64,000 nucleotides of DNA, taken from positions 124,001-188,000 of the forward strand of contig JAURVB010013304.1 in assembly GCA_033002965.1 (NCBI GenBank), given 5' to 3'. Under the pieces are notes generated by a model. That model did no database searches. It had not been told where the DNA came from and saw only the letters and a program-made list of their open reading frames with translations. This DNA is from Piper betle (Eukaryota > Streptophyta > Magnoliopsida > Piperales > Piperaceae). A program made the position numbers and the translations under genes. How positions within the stretch are numbered: position 1 is the first letter of the stretch; each line of letters begins with the position of its first letter. Below, piece by piece: positions 1 through 33,849 of the stretch.

Positions 1-1079
1 GTATCGGCGGTGGCGGGGGAGCACCAAGTGGGCAAACAGCAAAGTACTCTACCGTATGAAAGCAATACTCTAGCCAATGAATTAAGTAAGTTATTTATTA
101 TAATAAAAAAGAGGACCCGAGATATAAGGATTATAAATAGAATACTATTTCCAAGCAACCCTTTCCTTTTGTATTAAATAACTATCATGTGGTACCATTA
201 AGATATCTATGAAAAGGGCCAAGGGCTATAACTCAATTATGTAGAGCACCTCATTTACACTCATGCAGTGGGAGGGAAAAAGGGAAGCTTTTTTTTTTTT
301 AAGAAAATAGATCTAACCTTTCAAGATCGGGGCAACTGTCACATATCAAAGCCTTAAAGATTTGCTTCACATAAAATAAAATTAAAATAAAAACTAAATA
401 AATCCCATTCTTAAGGGTTTAAAATTAAAAAGTAATTAAACTACTTAAAATTTACAAATTCTTAAGCATGTTCAATCGTTGCAAAAATGTTCCCACCTAA
501 AAGGGTATCAGCACGTACACATAGATTTCACATCATCATCCAAGTGCGGCGTAGAAGAAGAATCCTCTTAGTACCCCCAATTTATGAAGAATCGTTCATG
601 GGATATAAACTCGTTTCTTGAATGCAAAATGGGGGGAGTGGCGCAGTACACAAAACACGATTGTATAAAGCTTTCAGTAACATGCTCTGGGAACCCCGGG
701 AAGGACATTGTGTGCACCGAGGAATGTTTGATCCCATCTCTAAAGTAACTAACATTCCCATAATATTGGAGTTCCAATTACTAAGAAGGTAATAATTTAC
801 AAAACTGTACGGAAAAGCATTAAGGACATGAGATCTAGCTATGAAAGCCATTGACAATGATGATATCATTATATGGGAGGTAGGCAGTATCCTCTGCATC
901 AGCTTACCCAAAGATGCATAGGGAAACATTTTGAAGCCAACACAATTCTCGCCCATTGTTTCTGGGAAAATACTGCTGCTAAGTAATACAAAAGATGGAA
1001 AATGGGCCTCCCAAAAGGAGGAGAAAAAAGTGCTCAATAGCATAGAAGAAAAACCAAACAACGACGTACTCAAACTCTA
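1..1079. other. 3' flank of the Miro gene
   Basis: No coding region is supported here. The stretch nearest 1079 should hold the 3' UTR of the minus-strand Miro gene, whose TAA stop is at 1080-1082. Open frames at about 568-1073 have no recognisable domain and look like chance readings of UTR or intergenic DNA. The first 60 bases are less AT-rich, but nothing in them can be assigned. Confidence 0.5.
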
Positions 1080-15273
<14,194 letters not shown>

Positions 15274-16176
15274 TGACCACCGTAGTAATTTAAAGCCAAT
15301 ACTAAGATCGGAGGAAAGTTCACACCTTATTCCGAGTAATTAGCAGGATTAACACAAAAAATAAATAAATAGATAAAACACTAAGCGATGTTACCCCGAC
15401 TGTTATAATCTAAAGCCATGTCAAGATTTCAGCAAGACTCAAAATTAATCAGTATTTTGCCAAAAAAGAAAAACAGTACCGTGGCAATCATAAACCAATG
15501 TTAAAATTGATGGAAATTAAAACTTTGTTGCTTGTAACTTGTACAATTATCAAAGAAAACAATAACAACAACACAACAGTACTACTCTAAAGCAAAAGTT
15601 GAAATTGGTCAGCGGAAATCTAAAGCCCATGTAAAGCTTTCTAAACTCTAAAGTCCATGTAAAGCTTGCAGAAATTTTTTTCAGAAAAAAATTACTTATA
15701 ACTCGCAAAATTATCTCTTTTTGAAGAAATAACGCACACATACAATCGCCTCGATCAAAGAAAAGGCTAAAATTGGTTTATAGGAATCATAAGGCAATGT
15801 TAAAATCACACGAAAATTTACTCCTACTTGCAATTTCCAAAATTTCCAGGATCATAAAATAAAAAAACACCCCGGTAATGATCTAAAGCATAATTCTAAA
15901 TTGGCTTACACTTTAAAGCAATCTAACCAAGCTAATGCTCAAAGTACAGAAAAATTAAAAAATGTCATTTATAATTGGCATGATCATAATATTAAAAAAA
16001 CAATAACACAACAGCGGCAATCTAAATCAAAGGCTAAAATGGTTTCATGTAGTCCAAACTCCAAAGCCACAGTCAATATTGAAGAGATCAACGTTTGAAG
16101 AGGTATCGGAGAGGAAGGGGCGAGCCGGAGATAGGGTATGCTTTCTCGTAGCCAGGACAAGGGATCGGAACCTCAC

Positions 16177-16290
16177 CTGCTCGCCGCCGCCGGTAGTGGT
16201 GCTCGCCGGAGACTGATTGGTGGGGGAAGGGGAGATTTTAGGGTTTATGAGGAGAGTGGGAGAGAAGAAACCTCCCTCCTCCCTATCCAT
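16177..16290 (-). other. Probable 5' UTR exon of the Miro gene, with an upstream ORF
   Basis: A good donor (GCAG|GTGAGG) lies at 16177/16176, and an acceptor (CTTAG|TATTGG) lies at 15302/15301, 28 bases upstream of the Miro ATG. This predicts a leader intron of about 875 bp. The exon contains an AAACCCTAAAA stretch, common in plant leaders. An ATG at 16290 opens a frame that, after splicing, reads 41 codons and stops at TAA just before the Miro ATG. Whether the transcript starts upstream of that ATG is unknown. Confidence 0.55.
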
Positions 16291-16329
16291 ATATTGGGTT
16301 CTTTTGATTGGGTTTTTAGTTTTTAATGA

Positions 16330-19300
16330 CGAATTAAACCCTTAGAACTTCTTATTATTATAAAACAAACCTTGATTAGAATTGTAGTTAATTAACATTA
16401 GCATTTAATAATAGTTTAATTGGTTTTCTTCAAAACCCTTTAAACTTTGCGCAAGAAAAAAAAGGAAAAAAGAAAAAGAAAAAAACCATTTAAACCTTGT
16501 TTTTTTTTGTCCAAGTCAGCTCTCTTTTTTATCTAATAAACCAAAAAACTACAAATACATGGAATAGTATTACTTTTGCTTAAACTTCGAATTTAAATGT
16601 TTGAAAATAAGTTACCAGTATGGTTTTTATTAATTAATTAATTCAGATAGTTTTTTTCTTCAAGTCATTCACATTTTTCTTACTAGATATCAGAAAATCT
16701 TTATTAGCCTATAAATTCAGCCAACACATCTACGAACTGAAAAGTTTGAATTGATAATTATGATAAATGATTGAAAAGTATGATAAAAATAATTATGTAG
16801 CCTAAGTTTCCTTGTTATTCATATTTTACAAAAAAATGGCCGTGTAGTTGAATAGATATATATTTTTAGTATTATTTAAGATTTAGTCAAGAGACAACAA
16901 CGACCGGAAAAACTCTGACCATGTATTACATGCAATCTTAGCACTTTATTCAACGAGTGATCTGCACATAGCAAATTTTAAATTAAACTAAACTGACTTT
17001 AAAATATGTTTTAATTGATTTCACGAAGCTAAATTTTATGGCTCTTCAAATTCACAAGATTTTATAATTGAATTCATTTAACTCCCATAGTCAGACAATG
17101 TGAAATCATAACATCATTAAGCTTCCCATATTTTTTAGCTAATTGGAATTTAAAGGATTGTAAGTAATATTAGTGACCATTTCAAATTTTATTGAAAAAA
17201 TAAAAAATTTATCATTTTCATGTTATCTTTTGTTTATTATATTGAAAAAATAGTACAAAAAACCATGAGCAAGCTGATGATGAGTTCAATTTTCGAACCA
17301 TAGCCACTATTTGCACGGTGGGAGAGAATGTAAAATCCATTACTAATCATCTTATATAAAGAGAGGGTATCTTTTTAGTGCTTCTAAGTTCTACTCCACA
17401 CGTAGCGAGTTGAAGCTAATGTTCAAGGTTATCAAATATCAATTAATGAACACGATTTATACATTCTCATACAAAGAAATTTGACTATCGATTAGGTGTC
17501 CAGTATTGGTTCATGTCGCTACTTTTGAGCAGAGCCTCCTGGCATGTCCAAGCTGCTCTGCCTCATCCCGTTTGCTTCATCTTCTCTTTCAATTTTCCAA
17601 TTTGAGGACGACAATTGGTGACCGAAAGAAAATATGTACATATACGTATAGAAAGAAGAAGAAAGGCACTTCAAAAGTTCTTGGTATTGACTGCTGGAAG
17701 ATCAGGTTATCTTCTTCCATATTTGGGAAAACGAATCTGAATTGCAAATTTGCCTCATCAAGTCATCGTTCTTTATGAGCGAGTCATATTAGTTAGCGGA
17801 TGTCGATCTTCGGCCCCCCGCCTACCCGACCTCCCTTTCAGTTTCTGCCTCCGGGATCAGCTAAGGACAAGCCCATGGCACCATTACTCAAACCCAAGTT
17901 CTGCTTGCGCTTGGACGTTTGTCGAGACCCTTGGACAGCGGCGAATTGCCTGCCACGGTGACATGCCGCCTCCTCGGCCGTCGGAAATCCGGGGAGTCCC
18001 TCCCTGGAGAGGCATCCAATGTCCCTAACAAAATGCAACATAAATGATCATCAACAATGTGGAACCGTCAATAATATTACCCATAGTGGTTACTAAATTT
18101 TTGTTTAAAAAAAAACATCCGGGACTCCACAAAGCCCTAATAGTAAGTACGTATAACCTAATAAGCCAATTGCCACGAGAGTAGAGGGATCTATAATTCC
18201 TGCACTACACATTAAGGTTGTTAATTAAGTGAATTAATTCGTGAGTTATTTTTGACTTTATAATTAAATTGATTTCAAATTCTTAAACGAATTGATTATG
18301 AGGTGGTCAAAATTAAATAATTTAAGCATATTCGAGCTTAGAGCAATATAAAAAATATTCGAGTCGATTTCTATGTTCAAAACTAGTTTGATTTCGAGTC
18401 GAATTCGAACGAACTTCGAACTATTCTAATCGAGTTTGAATGCAAGCTTAGTTCGACTCGCTCGTTTAACGGCGTACTACCTACTAACTTTCCAACAAAT
18501 TATCATAAAGCAACATGTTTTTCTTTTCTTTTTCTTTTGATCAATCACAATACCAAATTAAATCCAGTCCAGCATACCTCTGAGTGGTCGTGTGGCTGGG
18601 GATGGAAGATTCCTCACGCCGCATGCCACGTGGACGATGGAAACTCCGGTGTTGATCTGAATTCCTTCATCTTTGCCGATTGGATTTGTGATGAACAAAT
18701 CAATCAAAATGCCAGATGAAGAAGGGCTATCAAACTCGAACTTTTCGTTTGAACAACAACTTTTTTAAAAGAAAAAGAAAAAAAAAGAAAGAAAATTGAA
18801 CAAATATTTTTGAATCGTACCCAACTTGGTGTATTCATAGATGGCCATCCCATCCAATGTAGGCCACATGCTTCACATCAGTGGGCAAGCCAATCCGCAT
18901 CTCCTGCTCCTTGCTGCTTTGGCTTTGACAAAGCCACCCCCATATTAACTTTGGGTCCATTGTTATGAATTTCATTATTTAATTAACTGATTTCGTGCAT
19001 GCAACATTTAAATATTTTGTTCTGAAGCTATATATATATAACACACATACCGAAAATCTGGGTGATGCAGCGAAACCCCCTTGAGGAGGCCCTTCATCTT
19101 GGTCTTCATCCTAAGTGGCAGCAAAATGCACTGTTTTTGGCTCCTGCAATGATCTACAAAATGGCAATTTGTTTTAGACCGACCGATCCTACATTTGAGA
19201 AGATCAACACAAGCATTCATATTGGCGTTCGTCGACTATTCATCAATCAATCAATAAAGGCCCTGATCCATTTATACGATCGAGACAAATTATAATATTG

Positions 19301-20655
19301 TTGGACAATGGAATTTTCATTAAAATAGGTAGATGCACTTAAGCTTTTGTGCATGCAGGTATAATGAAGGATCGTATTACAAAATCAGAAAGATTAGAGT
19401 GCGCATTAGAATATTATTATGATCATATTTAGTTAAGGAGGCATGTATGTACATAATTTGATGATCACCTTGGGATCAGAGGTCTAAGCTGTAAATGCCG
19501 TGGCCGCCGCCGCCTGATCTATCTGATTTGCCAGGGCTGGTGTCATGCCCTAGAACATTTTTGCTGTAGTTGAGAGAGAGATCAGATGAGCAGCCGCAAT
19601 GTGATACATACATAGAAAGGAGCTTGAGATGGTGATTAATGGGAAGAGTGATGGTGGAGTGTAGGCCAGACATTGGATGGGGGGATATTAGAATTAGAAG
19701 AGGGAGTGAAAGACAATGGAAGAACAAGGTCGAAGTGAAATTGGTCCACAAATATTGAAGAATTTGCAGCGGATGCAACGGGCTGCCTCTTTATCTTGCG
19801 AATTCTGCTCAAGGACACAAACTGTGGCCTCCTCCCAATTTTTATATATTTTTATTCTGATATTTTTTATAATTTTTATTCTGACTAAGATAAGACAGTT
19901 GTTTTCAGCTCCTAATTAATTAATATACTTACGAGGTTGCTTTCTTTTTTAATTGGATGTTTCCAAATATATATATTTTTAATTATTTTTGGTTCATGTT
20001 TTTAGGACGTGGGTGCGTGTGGTATCAATGTTTATTATATGATTATCAAGATTATAAAATAATTTACCTGGAAGAAATTATGAAATAATTTAAGGCTCTT
20101 GACGAACATTTGTTAACACGTTTTAATGGGGTTTTAATTAGATATCATTTTTATTTATTTAATTCCGTTAGTATTCCATTAGTATTTCATTGGTGGTATT
20201 AGAGGGTAAACTATATTAATGAGGTTGAGTGAATATCAAAGTTGCCTTAAAAAAATTGTAAAGATAGAGAGACGAGTTGTGAGATAGTTTTGCATGAAAA
20301 TATAAATTTACAATTTGATAAATCAATGCTGGTATCGCATGTAAAGCATACACGGGCATTCTTCTCTTTGCAGCTAGAAAGATTAAAACTTTGAAATCAA
20401 CTAAAATTAAATAGAACATAAAGGACGATACCTTCTAATTATTAATTAAGAGGCTTTCAAGCTATCCATGCCTACACTGTTCTGCATCAAGCAAAAGAAC
20501 AAATTAAGGAACTCAACATTTGACCATAAGATTAAAGGTTGTACTTAATTATATTCTTGTTAAAAAAAGTTCAGATAGACGGAAATAGACATCTATTTGA
20601 AGAAAGAAATTTAAAAAGACTGGATTAATCAAGCTCAAAGAAAAATAAAATCAAT
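16330..20655. other. Intergenic DNA between the Miro gene and the casein kinase region
   Basis: AT-rich sequence with no supported gene. Small frames at 17506-17778, 17750-18028, 19062-19295 and 19476-19778 (minus) have no domain, no consistent splice structure and no homology I recognise. The block at 18230-18480, rich in TTCGAA/TCGAG words, looks like transposon remains. The GC-richer patches at 17800-18020 and 19480-19800 might belong to non-coding transcripts, but nothing in the sequence shows that. Confidence 0.45.
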
Positions 20656-20658
20656 TAC

Positions 20659-20779
20659 CAAGAACCGATGATATAGGAAAAATGGTCTCAAAAAACTTCT
20701 CCATGTCTGCATTCAAATCCCCCGTGCCACCAAGAACTTCCCAAAATGTTTTCCTATCTGGTGCAAGCTTCATGGCCAC
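20659..20779 (-). pseudogene. Orphan exon-like fragment, product unknown
   Basis: A 121-base minus-strand block is open without stops for 40 codons and is bounded by a good acceptor (TTGATAG|GTGGCC) and donor (TTCTTG|GTAATTG). It reads roughly V-A-M-K-L-A-P-D-R-K-T-F-W-E-V-L and continues to ETIFPISSVL, with protein-like composition quite unlike its surroundings. No neighbouring exons were found upstream or downstream on this strand. It may be a displaced exon of a gene lost here or captured by a transposon. I do not recognise the family. Confidence 0.35.
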
Positions 20780-21451
20780 CTATCAATTTTCATTTTAAAG
20801 AAATTTACTTCTCAACAAGCTGCCATAAAAATGAACTCTTAATGCTTCAAAAAAGAAAGGCATTCTTAATTAAGAGTGTTAAATTCAAGCATGAACTCAG
20901 ATAATCCGTCGTGGTCGTCCATTCTCTCCCGACATGCACTCCGCCCAAAGAGGGTTTGTAAAAGACTGCATGCCTTCACAATCGTGTAGTCTTCCCTCTG
21001 GCAATAGCTTGACTGGTTCCTTGCCACAATCATATTTGTTGCAATGCAATATTGCTACAGCTAGCTTTAGTCAAGTCGTACGGTAATCCTTAATTTTTTA
21101 CTGATTTGTTTATTAGTCGGACATAAAACTAGCTTGAAAAAGGATAATATTTCCCAGCAACAAATCAGCGCCATTCGATGGCAAAGAGTACACAAAAAAT
21201 AAAGAGATTAAAAAATTGTTCATGGAACCAATTAAGTCTCGCTAGTCTGTCGCAGAAGCATCAACAGTGAGATGATTCACCACTTAAATTTGCGTGGTTG
21301 CTAAATGATGACTTCACAGGCAATTGCGGTTACCGGTTCCAGAAAGCTTGTAAAATATCTCTAATGTGAGGGAAGAAGTGCTTCAAAATGAGTATGACCA
21401 CCCTTTTTCTATCATGCGATCCCCCTTTCTCTGTTTGAAGGCTCCTTCATT

Positions 21452-27433
<5,982 letters not shown>

Positions 27434-28159
27434 AATCAAATCCAGGTAAGAAGCGCGTTCAAACAATGCAAACCCTAAACTGCTTCTTATTAATCAGCTC
27501 AAACCCAATGCGGGCACTTCAACTATCTTACAAAAACTTATTATCTTTCCAACCTCTACTCTATCAAACGGCTTTTCGGACAACAAATTGTTAATCGTAC
27601 AAAAGAATACGTAAGCAATGAATAATTGACACTCCCTAAACTGGCAGATTTGATCCATTAAAATGCTCCACACTCTCAATAGCTCAATTCCCCCATCAAC
27701 AAAAGAATAAAGCGCACAAAATACCACCAATCACTGTAAACAGTACCATCAAATCAGATTCCCGAATCGCCATCAATATCCCCAACCGACTTCACCAACA
27801 AATCACCCCCCACGGCGACCCCAAACCCGAGGCACCCGCCGGCAACACCCACCCCAAATCAGAGGGCGGATCCAGAATCACAAACACTTGCAAGCACAAC
27901 AGATTGAACAGCAGCAAAATTGGTAATCAAAATGCACGAAAAGACCACCATGAGTGACAGCGGAAAACGCCGAATTCCGATCGGCAACTCTTCCCACTCG
28001 CCTTCTGGGTCCTCGAGAACAGGAAGGACGGCGACTTTCGAAATCTAAAAAATGGAGAGAAGGAAGGGATGGGAGGTCGAAGAGAAGGGAACAGGAGAAA
28101 TGAAGAAAGCTGGTAAAGTCGTAAAGATATAACAAAAGTTTAAAAAAACAAAAAATCAT

Positions 28160-29593
28160 GTAAAGTAGTTTAATTGTTTAATTGATATAAGTGAGAAAAT
28201 AAATACCAAACTCACTCGAATTAAACCAGGGCTGCGTAAATTGAGATAATGATCGCTCATTGGCACTCTGATTGATATATAATATATATATATAAGTATT
28301 TATTTATATATTTTTTAAAATTTTGTCCGGGCATCTGATTATAAATAAAAAAAATTTAAACTTTCGACTACCGTCCATTGTGACGGCTGCCTTACCGTGC
28401 TCCACTTCGAACAGGCGGCCACCTCCTAGCTCTATCTCGACCTCGGTGCCCCTAATTCCTTCCTCTACCCTACTCCCCCTCTTTCACTATGGACGCCTTT
28501 GCCCCACTATGGGTGCCCTCCTCCCTGCTCCCGTTGACCACATCGCCCTCTCCAAACGCTCACTTCGTGTGGCCTTATGGGTGGCGTGGCATATTTGACC
28601 GCCGCCAATCAAGTCCGGCCACCGCGGGCAGGACTGCAATAGTTTATCTCCTACTATTTGCCTGAGTTATTTCCTTGCATAGGCGATCTCATTTTGTACC
28701 CATTTCGTTCAATACTCCCAAGTCTAATAACTACAGAGATTTTTGGACGTGTTTAATAACAAGATCCGACATTCATTCATGTAGATAGATCTTGTTGGAC
28801 GCTCCCAAATAGTGGGTGCATGCAAAACTACGTCCCAACAAATTCAAATCGAAAGAGCTACAACCAGCTCTAAATCAAGACATGTTAGTTGTAATAAAAT
28901 TATATGAAATTTAAAAGTAAAAACTCTTCTTGCATTTGGATATTTTCAAATTTAGTTAAATAAAATTTTATTTTCAATCAAAGCAATTAATGTAAAAAAT
29001 TTACAAAATGATAATTTTTTTATAAAATAAAAAATCATTTTTTTTAGAAACACACGTACAAAAAATATTTTATTTTTATTTTATTTCTTATTATCTAAAT
29101 ATATAACAAAAAAATTGATAATGAGAGCCTTTGTGATCATTATATTTTATTTTGTTATTATTATATTTTTATCTCCGATTCTTTTTTTAAAAAATTACAC
29201 TATTTTATCACAACCAATCAAACCTTAAGTAAATCTTGAACATAAAAAAAGTTGGGGACTACTTACCTGACATTTAGTATCGCTGCCGACCTTCATTAAT
29301 AGCAATTGCAGCATGACCATAACTAGCCCTTCGGCTATTCTCTTGCTCACATGGCAAATTAATAGCCAATTTGAGAGCCTTTGTGATTAAGTAATGAGAA
29401 GATGTAAACCAAGTTTTTTAAAAAAACAATCGTCCAACGTGGGAAGATACAGCTGATAGACCAGTTTTTCAGGCAAACATTAATATGAACTTTATACTTT
29501 GATTTCTTCTCGTTGTGCATCTAGGCTAGCTTTGTATCATGAACAGTATCAATCTTCCTCTCAAAACGGACGGTGATTATATACCTAAACCCA
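28160..29593. other. Intergenic DNA between the TRM gene and the casein kinase leader
   Basis: The casein kinase 5' UTR probably lies between 27434 and about 28100 on the minus strand, with a plausible acceptor (TTTACAG|TGATTGG) near 27733. Beyond it, 28330-28630 is a GC-rich patch without a recognisable protein, and 28880-29220 is AT-rich. I see no gene, RNA or clear transposon end here. Confidence 0.45.
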
Positions 29594-32500
29594 CTATGCG
29601 AATTCAGATACTAATTCTTCCAACAATTCTTCTATCAAAAAGCCCTCGAGCTCCTTGCCAACTCTGTCCACATCTTCTGTGGTTTTCATCCATCTTGTGT
29701 CTTTCACCAGGTCTTTTTCTGGAAGCTTTCGATCACCGTCAACCTGTACGGCCAATACTTTGCAAACCTCCTTAACAAGGGCCTGTGTATTCAAACCAAG
29801 AGGGGGAATATACGCCATGGCTTTTGCCCATGGCCGCTCATCCATCCACCCACCAAGAATCTCTGCCAATGCAAAATTTATGCGATCAAAGAGAAGTTTT
29901 CTTTCCAGTGTCGGCCAGTTCGGTTGCTCAACACACATCTCCTCCAGCTGTTTAAACACACTTGGATCTACGGGGAACTCCAATGAGCAGCACGTTGCAA
30001 ACAGCATTTCCTGGTCAGTGGCGTCCAGACCGGATGTGTAAAGCACAGCATATAAGAAAGCTAGCTCCGTGTTTTGCTCATTCCTGCTTGCCATTCCACC
30101 TTGACGTTCGGATGATTCACCTGTTATTTCAGTTTCTTCTTCGCTGGATAGCATAGCCTCGCGGGACTCCAACTTAAGGAGTTGAAGCTGCGTTCGAAGC
30201 TCTAAATTGCAAAGTGGGGGAAATTAGTTAGTGACGTGAAATTCTTACCCAACGAAAATTATACATTGATCACTGCTTACCACTGAGATCAGCACTGACC
30301 CTCTCAAAACAACAGGAACTTGATGTTTCATCTTCAAAAGGAGGTTCTAAGACAGAGATTGGACTAGGCTGTTCAGCTTCCTTGGAGGTTGCTCGTGTTT
30401 GTTCTGAATCTGTGGCATAACAATCTGATTTGTGCACTTCCTGAATTGAATATACCAATAAAAATTCAGGTGTTTCTCAAAGGTGGAGGTTTTGGAAATC
30501 ATTTTAAGTAATGCATCGTCGCTAAACTTCATCCTCTTAACATCAATTGAAAAAACTAAGAGTCCATGATCATAAATGTGCCTGAATATGCGATCAACTT
30601 CACATGCAATTTATAATAATAGTCTAAACAACAGTGTTCTGAAAATACTTACATCCACTGAAGAGCCAGTTTCACCGGAATAATATCCATCAAAAGTTGC
30701 AGATTCCGCAAATTGACTTTGCTCGGTTAAAGAAGTTTTATCTTCACATTTTGAGACATCTACAGGGCATTCATCTACATCAGAAAAGCCATTCGGGGAC
30801 AGATCAGTGCATAGCTTGTTCTCCTCACATGGATCCATGAGCTTAGAATTATTCCTGACCTCATCAAAGTTTATATGAAGATCGTCAATGGAAAAATCAC
30901 TCTCGAAGGCGGTTGTTGAATGTGAATGCCTGTTAATGAGCCGTTTGCTTCTTGAGGAAGAAGGTCCACTATCATCTTTATAATTTTCCCTCCAAGATTT
31001 GCTACTCGCATCACTGATCATCTTTTAGAACTGTTGTATTTGTTACAAGCTCTAACTTTCATGCTTGATTCAGGGTATTCATAAAATGAAGAAGATGCTG
31101 GCAGAGATCTAGACCTCGACAAACTTGATGGGTAAACATCTTTCCAGCCATCCCTACTACTGATACCTAGTGGGCCAAGTCCAAGCAACTTGGCATCAAA
31201 ATTATCCTGGCCATCTGTACTGGATTCTCTGTCGCTCAGAGCAAGCACTTCACTTAATGAATTCTTGCTGGATGATCTTGATTCTTGAATGCTTTGAATT
31301 GTCTTCCACTGGTCAGAAAGGTGCCTCCTGGCCACCTTGCTCGAATAGGATTCTGATGAACTACATGATGAAGAGCTGCTGCCATCCCAGTCTACTAAGT
31401 CTCTTCTACAAGATGCCTGGATATTTTCATGCCTGATAGTACCTCGTTTTACTGTGGGTGATTTATCACTTGCCCAACCATTTTCTGCTCCTTGCCTTAT
31501 CTTTTTGGTTATTAGCTTGGAAATGTCCTTTAAACCCATCGGACTGTTCCTTACAACATGAGGCAACTTATGTCGTACTTTTAATTCGGGAAACAAATCC
31601 TGACCACCAGATCTTCGCATTTCCCTGTGCTTCCTATAAGAAGAATAATAACCTTCCTTCGAACCAAGAAAAGGAATAGCCTTGGCTGAATCTTGAACTT
31701 TTTCAAGACTAGGCTTCAGAACAATAATTGTAGCTGGGAGGTTGCAATTCTCATGATTTCCTTCCATTAGCAAATCTAAGTACCTATGTGAAGGACAAAC
31801 ATGTTTCTTCAAAGTTGTATCTTCCCCATTCTCCTTCCCTGAAGTACAGCTTATGGTGGATCTCTTTTGTTTTGAATTCTTCGAGGGTTTCAAAACAGTC
31901 AAGCGATTTGGCGGACTAGGATTTTGAAGATCATGCAAATGTTTCATGAACAAAGAGTCTGGCTCTTGGAGAATTTTCAGAAAACGATCTTTATTTGAAT
32001 CCAAGATTTCTGGAGCATCAAGATAGTCAATAAAGCGGTGACGATTTTGATCAGTCGAAATGCATTTGGCCTTCAATAACTTTTTCCTCAATGATAGCTT
32101 TTCCCCTTCTAGCATTGAGCTGGTGTTTGTCTGTTGGACAAGCTGGTTGTTATACCCGTTGAAATAAGCAATTTCTGACACTTCATATATATCCTTAAAT
32201 CCTTGTGGGTCCCTGTCCACATAATTGTTCCTGCACGAGTGCTTCTCAAGGTACTTTTCTTGGCTAATGTCAGTTACCTTGATCTTTTGATCATGTTTGG
32301 AATGTTGTGCAGGAAGTGTGTCAAGACCCATCAACTTTGCAATAACACTAGGTGAATGCCTTCTATTATCAGTTTCCTTCGGCATTTCCTTTGCAATCAG
32401 TTTTCTCATGGCAGTTGTACTAGCTTGCTTGGAGCTACCATTTTTTGGTTTTAATGGCAACTATCCAAAAATAAAAGGAAGCTTGCATTAGATAATGCAG

Positions 32501-32861
32501 AATATCTTCTAATACTCTATAACATCATATTTATAATTTTAAGTTGTAAAGAATATTTCACTTAGTAGATTTAGAAAAGCAGTAGCAAACAACAGGTAAG
32601 TGTGAAAGTTTCAAAAATAAAAGAAACTTGCTACATAAAAGTGACTACCTGAAGAATATTACTTTCACGCACTTGCTCGCTACACTCCCTCCTTGCTGGA
32701 TCCAATCTTTTACCAACAGAACTAATAGCTGATAAGAAATAACCTAGCATCATTAATATGGCATGCAAAGAAATGACAGAAGCATAAATGTTAAAACAAC
32801 AAAAAGAAGGCATTCTACCATAATTTTTTTCCTTGGCCCATGCTAAACTTAGTAGCGACAT
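29594..32861 (-). CDS. TRM/DUF4378 protein (TON1-recruiting-motif type), with a one-base frameshift as printed
   Basis: TRM proteins recruit TON1-PP2A complexes to microtubules and shape cells and organs; the exact subgroup is not settled here. Exons on the minus strand: 32861-32819, 32728-32649, 32460-30653, 30440-30281, 30201-29594. The N-terminal MSLLSLAWAKEKNYG is followed by the M3-type motif VIAKLMGLD (residues 80-88), a long Ser/Lys-rich linker with WKTIQ and LSEVLALSDRE blocks, the SRDGWKD motif, and a C-terminal DUF4378 region containing GWMDERPWAKAMAY and ending KELEGFLIEELLEELV. Inside exon 3 the frame breaks at the coding-strand A-run 31026-31023: read literally the protein ends after about 521 residues at a TGA (31018-31020). 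One extra A joins both halves and gives 2700 nt, 899 residues, with all later phases correct. No intron fits the gap, since no usable donor and acceptor lie there. Confidence 0.87.
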
Positions 32862-33849
32862 GGTCTAAACTAATCAATTGTACATCTTGTCATAATAAAA
32901 TTGAAAATATAACAAAAAACAAAGTATATCTTTCTTGTTAGTTTTCTCTGATGCAATGCAGTGAGTGCATAATGAAATGACAGTTCAACGTTATTATCAA
33001 AGAACATCATCAGCATCGTATGCCCTCCCAATTTCCATATTCATAAGATCAAAGTTTTCAAATTAAAATCAACTTATGCCATAAATCCAATTGCAGTAAA
33101 TTACTTTTCTCTTGCATAAAAGTATAAAAAAGTTGAGAAATGAGAATAAACATCAATAGACAAACAACTTCATCCGATATTAAAGTATACATGCAATATG
33201 TATGAAAGCAGTGAGAAACACCATTTAAGAACACAATAAGAGCTTATCATGAAGGTCTTAATTCTCTTTGGGGGCTAGCCTTAATAGAACACTTATAACT
33301 AATGATTAATGGAGAGAATAGTATTCGACCAGCTTAAATACAGTAAGCATTCTGAACAATGTCTCCAAAATCAGCAAATGGTAAATATTCTTTGTGGATT
33401 TTAAATAAAAAAATGGTAAACGTGAAAATTTTAAACAAGCAAGTCTATTTGCAAAATCAGTGGAGATAAGCAAAAGGGGCTCTTCACCACAGACGCAGGT
33501 AGATGCAATACAAAAATGAACAGCTCCACTACGACTAACATCAAAGACTGGGCATCACATTGAGTGTTTATTAGCAATTCCATCTAAAAATGCAAGATGT
33601 TTGGTCAGGCATTAGCGTATCATAGTATACAGAAAACTGCAACTTAAAATGACCATCATACTGAAATCCACTTCTCACAAAGCACAATTGATGCATGAAA
33701 TGACCCAATGTTTGCTCAAGTACAAGGCTTAGCTGATATACACAGAGACGAGAAAAGTATTAAATAAGCCACGATTTTAGACCAGAGTGAGCTAATAACT
33801 TACGCGAGAAATAACTTTCTAAACAATCAAAAGATAGAAAGGTCAGAAG

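Noticed and set aside
17506..18041. Small frames in a GC-richer intergenic patch
   Set aside because: No homology I recognise and no consistent exon chain; they look like chance.
19476..19818. Minus frame ending in a Gly-rich SGGGGHGIYSL tail, considered as a signalling-peptide precursor
   Set aside because: It lacks a clean signal peptide and matches none of the CLE, RGF, CEP, IDA or PSK motifs.
29655..30156. Plus-strand frames over the end of the TRM gene
   Set aside because: They are the antisense of the DUF4378 exon, which has clear family motifs on the minus strand.
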